Positions 60,664 to 64,000 of a stretch of DNA of 64,000 nucleotides are shown here, in pieces (the first letter of the stretch is position 1; each line of letters begins with the position of its first letter). The stretch lies in NCBI GenBank assembly GCA_964020155.1, contig OZ026566.1, positions 1,528,501-1,592,500 of the forward strand, given 5' to 3'. Under the pieces are notes generated by a model. The model worked only from the letters and a program-made list of their open reading frames with translations. It had not been told where the DNA came from and did not search any database. The position numbers were made by a program, and so were the translations under genes. The stretch comes from Chondrilla cf. caribensis (Eukaryota > Porifera > Demospongiae > Chondrillida > Chondrillidae).

Positions 60664-61203
60664 ATGATCCTACTAATTTGTCTACTTGGTCTCCCATTTT
60701 CCTGTTATTGTGAGTTGGAACAAGGACAGAGTGGTGTTAAAGTATGTGAAGACAGCTATCCTTTGACTAAAAGCAATCCTAATGAACTGTATTCGAAAGT
60801 TCTCCAGAAGACCATTGCCTCAAAGGTTGGCAAGTTGCCACTTGAAGTGAATGTCACTCTACCGAAGGCTTCAAGTTATCGTTTCACTGTTGGATCTGTG
60901 CAGAGGGTACAAAACCAAAGTTTTTCTAAGGGATTCTATCCTCAGTCTAGCTTTCTGTGTCCGTGGACTTACGAAGGTAATTTTATCCCTACCCGTGTGC
61001 CACCTATTCTGTACAGTGCTAAACTGATCACCAACCGGCCTCTTCGCATTAGAAGTTTCAACATGGTTGGACATTGTAATTGCGCTCCAATAACAACTCC
61101 AGTGTCTGTGTTGAGCTTCAACAGTTGTCTCTTTGGGAAAGAAAAGTGGACCATGGACACTATCACCATCACTGTTGGCTACACCTGTGTAGGGCCCTAT
61201 TGA
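60664..61203 (+). CDS. IL-17-like secreted protein G
   Basis: Intronless; 179 residues from the Met at 60664, chosen for the leader MILLICLLGLPFSCYC. In-frame ATGs at 60640 and 60583 are alternatives. After the leader come C-EDSYPL, LPLEVNVTLPKAS (compare LPLRLNVTIG in A and LQLNTTVG in H), CPWTYEGNFIPTRVPPIL (W-x-Y...P core), GHCNCAPITTPVSVLSFNSC and GKEKWTMDTITITVGYTCV. The last block is the closest in the window to the vertebrate V-x-V-G-C-T-C-V ending, with Tyr in place of the first Cys. CNC corresponds to the IL-17 CxC. Strongest member of the A/F/G/H group. Confidence 0.85.
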   Translation: MILLICLLGLPFSCYCELEQGQSGVKVCEDSYPLTKSNPNELYSKVLQKTIASKVGKLPLEVNVTLPKASSYRFTVGSVQRVQNQSFSKGFYPQSSFLCPWTYEGNFIPTRVPPILYSAKLITNRPLRIRSFNMVGHCNCAPITTPVSVLSFNSCLFGKEKWTMDTITITVGYTCVGPY

Positions 61204-62225
61204 GCCACCACAGCTAAAGACTATGCACACATATTAGAATCCAGTAAACTTTGAAATCAAGTTTATCAACAATGTTATTAATGTTACTATTATCAGCTCA
61301 CATTATATGTGCATATATATTGTACACATGTATGTAAATGTGTGTAAACATGTATGATGTGTATTACAGTCAGCACATTTGCCGTATGTTTGTATTCCTG
61401 CGATTGTTTACACATAATATAGTTGAGATCATCAGACTCCATTACATATATGCCACAGTACACACACATGTTTATTTCAGAATATACTCATTTTGCTACT
61501 TTATAATTCTCGTATTGTTATAAATCATTTCTTGCTTCTAAAAATGGAATAATAATGTGAAAGAATTTGTGCCATCATAAACGGTCTATAGCATTTGTTC
61601 ACTGGGATTGCATATCCTGTGCGGAGGGAAGTAAGAAATGTTTTACAGCAATTCAACTACATACGCTGTATCGTTGGAGGTGTGACGATATTGAAATGTG
61701 GAGCTCAAAACACCATCCACTTTGAAGACTCCTGAGTGGGCTCAGAGGTTATGTCATCTGGATTAAGTGGATTGAATCTTGAAACCCTGTGAGCTACTCA
61801 CAACATACACATAAACACAACACTGTCTCACGTTTCCTAGGCCTCTTCAAGAATAATACAATTATGAAGTGTATGAATGAGTGTGCTATAGTTCATATAT
61901 AGAAATGATTTGTGCCTACCAGTGGAGAGACAATAATCATTACATATTGATTTTGTTCATTAAGTTGAATAGAAATGCATAGTAAACATCAAGTTTTGCA
62001 TTAAATCTATTTAATTCCATTATCCCAAAGTGTGTTTAGGGTCATAAGTATCTTTTATACATAAACGGTACACCGTTTTATAGGGACCTCCATTCCAAGT
62101 GGTCTCAGTGGTATACAAACCCATACTGCATATACTACGTGTACATACGTACATATGTACATGTGTATTATACTATACAAATGTACATGTGTATTATACT
62201 ATACATAAGTACATGTGTATTATAC

Positions 62226-62262
<37 letters not shown>

Positions 62263-63754
62263 GTATGTATGTACATGTGTATTATACTATTTGTATGTAC
62301 ATATACGTCACAGTTTCAATGTACAGCTGTATATAATGTACAGGATACGTATATGCATGTACATAAGTACATGGTGTATACCACACTTTTGTACAAACAA
62401 AATGTCATACTGAGTCCTCATAAAATGAAATACCATCAGAAATAACTTCCATAACAAATTATGTTTAATCATACACTTCGTACTAAAGATATGAATAAAA
62501 TATTATACGTACGTAAAGTAGGTAAACAACGTGTGTACTTGGAAGAAATCATCCCACATTTACAATTAGTCCAAAGTGGTCATGTCTACCGGCTGTGGGA
62601 GACCATTAGTTGCCATAGAAACTGATATATTGGAATGATGTGTACACAGCTGACGCAGTATTGATCTTTGTTTGAACGCCCGCAGTTACTCGTACCCGAA
62701 AAACAGAAGCCACACACACAAGACACGCATACACATACACAGCACACACACACACAACACTACACCACATCAAACACTAAATACATCATGTATCTACTTA
62801 TGCACCTACACACACATGTATATTATATGCGTAACATGCACTAATATAGGCAATTAATCAAAATACACACAAAGCGAACATATATGAGCACAAACTTGCA
62901 TACACATGCTTGCACATAACACACACTTATACAACACGCAATATACACACACACAGAATCTACACTCATACGCACACAACACACACACACAGCATGCATT
63001 TATATGTACAACACACACATAATATACACACTCACACACAGAATCCACACTCATACACACACAACACACACATTCATTCCTACAGATGCATACGCATCAC
63101 ACGTGATGTGTGTATGCTCACATGCATAGATACACAACTAGCATCAATATTAATGGGCTATTCTGTACATACACCACTACACCACTAGCTGTTGAGTTAG
63201 TTTTGGTTCATTCATTACAGTACATTTGTACAGTCTGCCTGACATGATCAGCAGCCTTAAAAGTCCGTATGCACTCCATTAGGCTTCAAGACCATGCTGA
63301 ATCATCAACATAGACGTACATATGAGATATTGCTATGTTACAGCACTTTACCGTGGTCTGGTTGGTAGCAGTAGGTATTGTACATCCTTGGTGAGGTCAC
63401 ATTGAATTGTGGAAATGTGTGAATACATATAAAGATTGATATTATGTACGTATTCAATATGATACATGAATGAACATAATTATTGTATATTATACTGTAC
63501 ATACTGTACATTTTTTGAAATGTATGTACACGTTTTGTGTATTGATGCATTGCTATTGTCCATCTAGTGACACTTTGAAAGAAGCCAAAACACATCAATG
63601 TTCTGAAAATGACAATTTAATGTGTGCCTATACTTCTGAACAAAAATCCTCCAAATAGCATTGTTACTATTGATAAACTTAGTAGTTTCTTAGTCTGCTG
63701 CACTTCCAGAGGGGGGAGTTCTGAAGACGAGTTACAGGCATAGTATTTGGAAAA
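61204..63754. other. Intergenic, cryptic CA/ACAC-rich repeats
   Basis: (CA)n at about 62228-62259 and a longer, irregular ACACAC/CATACAC-rich stretch at about 62708-63080. No gene recognised; short His/Thr-rich ORFs are repeat artefacts. Confidence 0.55.
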
Positions 63755-64000
63755 ATGTTTTTGAAATATCCCATCTGGGTTACACTTGTTGTTGTCTTCA
63801 ATGGAATATTTCCCCCTGGGGGATTGTGCCTCCTCGGAATCTGCCACAACACGACCACTCATCCCAGTCCTCGGAGCATCTTCTTGCGGGACAACATTTA
63901 CAATACCATCCCTGGGAAACTTCAGCTGAACACAACAGTTGGCATGGTTGTGCATGGCACCATTGCCCACATTGAAAAAAAGCCAAGTTATCCCAATGGC
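63755..64000 (+). CDS. IL-17-like secreted protein H (5' part, runs off the window)
   Basis: Open frame of 82 codons from an ATG to the window end. Hydrophobic leader FLKYPIWVTLVVVFNGIF, then C-LLGIC, an Arg/Asn-rich helix region and IPGKLQLNTTVGMVV. This aligns in order with gene A (CPFLSQNTC...LPLRLNVTIGMEV) and gene G (LPLEVNVTLP). The diagnostic C-terminal cysteine half lies beyond 64000, so assignment rests on the N-terminal half, position and intronless form. Confidence 0.55.
   Translation, partial: MFLKYPIWVTLVVVFNGIFPPGGLCLLGICHNTTTHPSPRSIFLRDNIYNTIPGKLQLNTTVGMVVHGTIAHIEKKPSYPNG

Noticed and set aside
63338..63598. Minus-strand stretch ending YNTYCYQPDHG before GTAAAG, like an exon with donor
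   Set aside because: No family resemblance and no partner exon; it may be part of gene regulation or chance.

Overview
The window is animal nuclear DNA. Genes are split by GT-AG introns, the background is AT-rich and full of microsatellites, and several conserved animal proteins can be assembled exon by exon. Secreted single-exon galectins, compact intronless cytokine-like genes and abundant TACGTA-type palindromic repeats suggest an early-branching animal, most likely a sponge (demosponge). The taxon is an inference; no rRNA or mitochondrial marker is present.

Layout. (1) 1-8.9 kb: a degenerate duplicate of an ornithine-decarboxylase-like (ODC) gene on the minus strand, with a frameshift in exon 3, ending in a 3' scrap of a cytokine gene. 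(2) 9.9-13.4 kb: the last five exons of VPS54 (plus strand). (3) 14.2-17.4 kb: a tandem pair of secreted galectins, one with the canonical sugar-binding residues and one without most of them. (4) 18.2-25.9 kb: the intact ODC-like gene (minus, 8 exons, 462 aa), followed by an intact IL-17-like gene at 27.5-28.0 kb. This block (about 19.5-27.6 kb) is the paralogue of block 1. (5) 31.1-37.3 kb: a tandem array of a two-gene IL-17-like cassette, with four intact genes and two fragments. (6) 38.6-40.1 kb ZNRD2 (minus) and 40.2-49.5 kb MOK kinase (plus), head to head across 114 bp. (7) 50.4-53.4 kb: an intact GC-rich single-ORF non-LTR retrotransposon (RT plus restriction-like endonuclease). (8) 54.7-64.0 kb: three more IL-17-like genes (the last cut by the window end) separated by repeat-rich DNA.

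The main discovery candidate is the cluster of eight IL-17-like secreted proteins plus three pseudogene fragments. They form two subfamilies that differ in which cysteine of the terminal IL-17 motif they retain. They sit beside secreted galectins, so the region may be a locus of secreted immune or signalling proteins. The paralogous blocks also act as natural before/after comparisons for several miniature transposon insertions. All family assignments were made by eye from protein motifs; no search was run.
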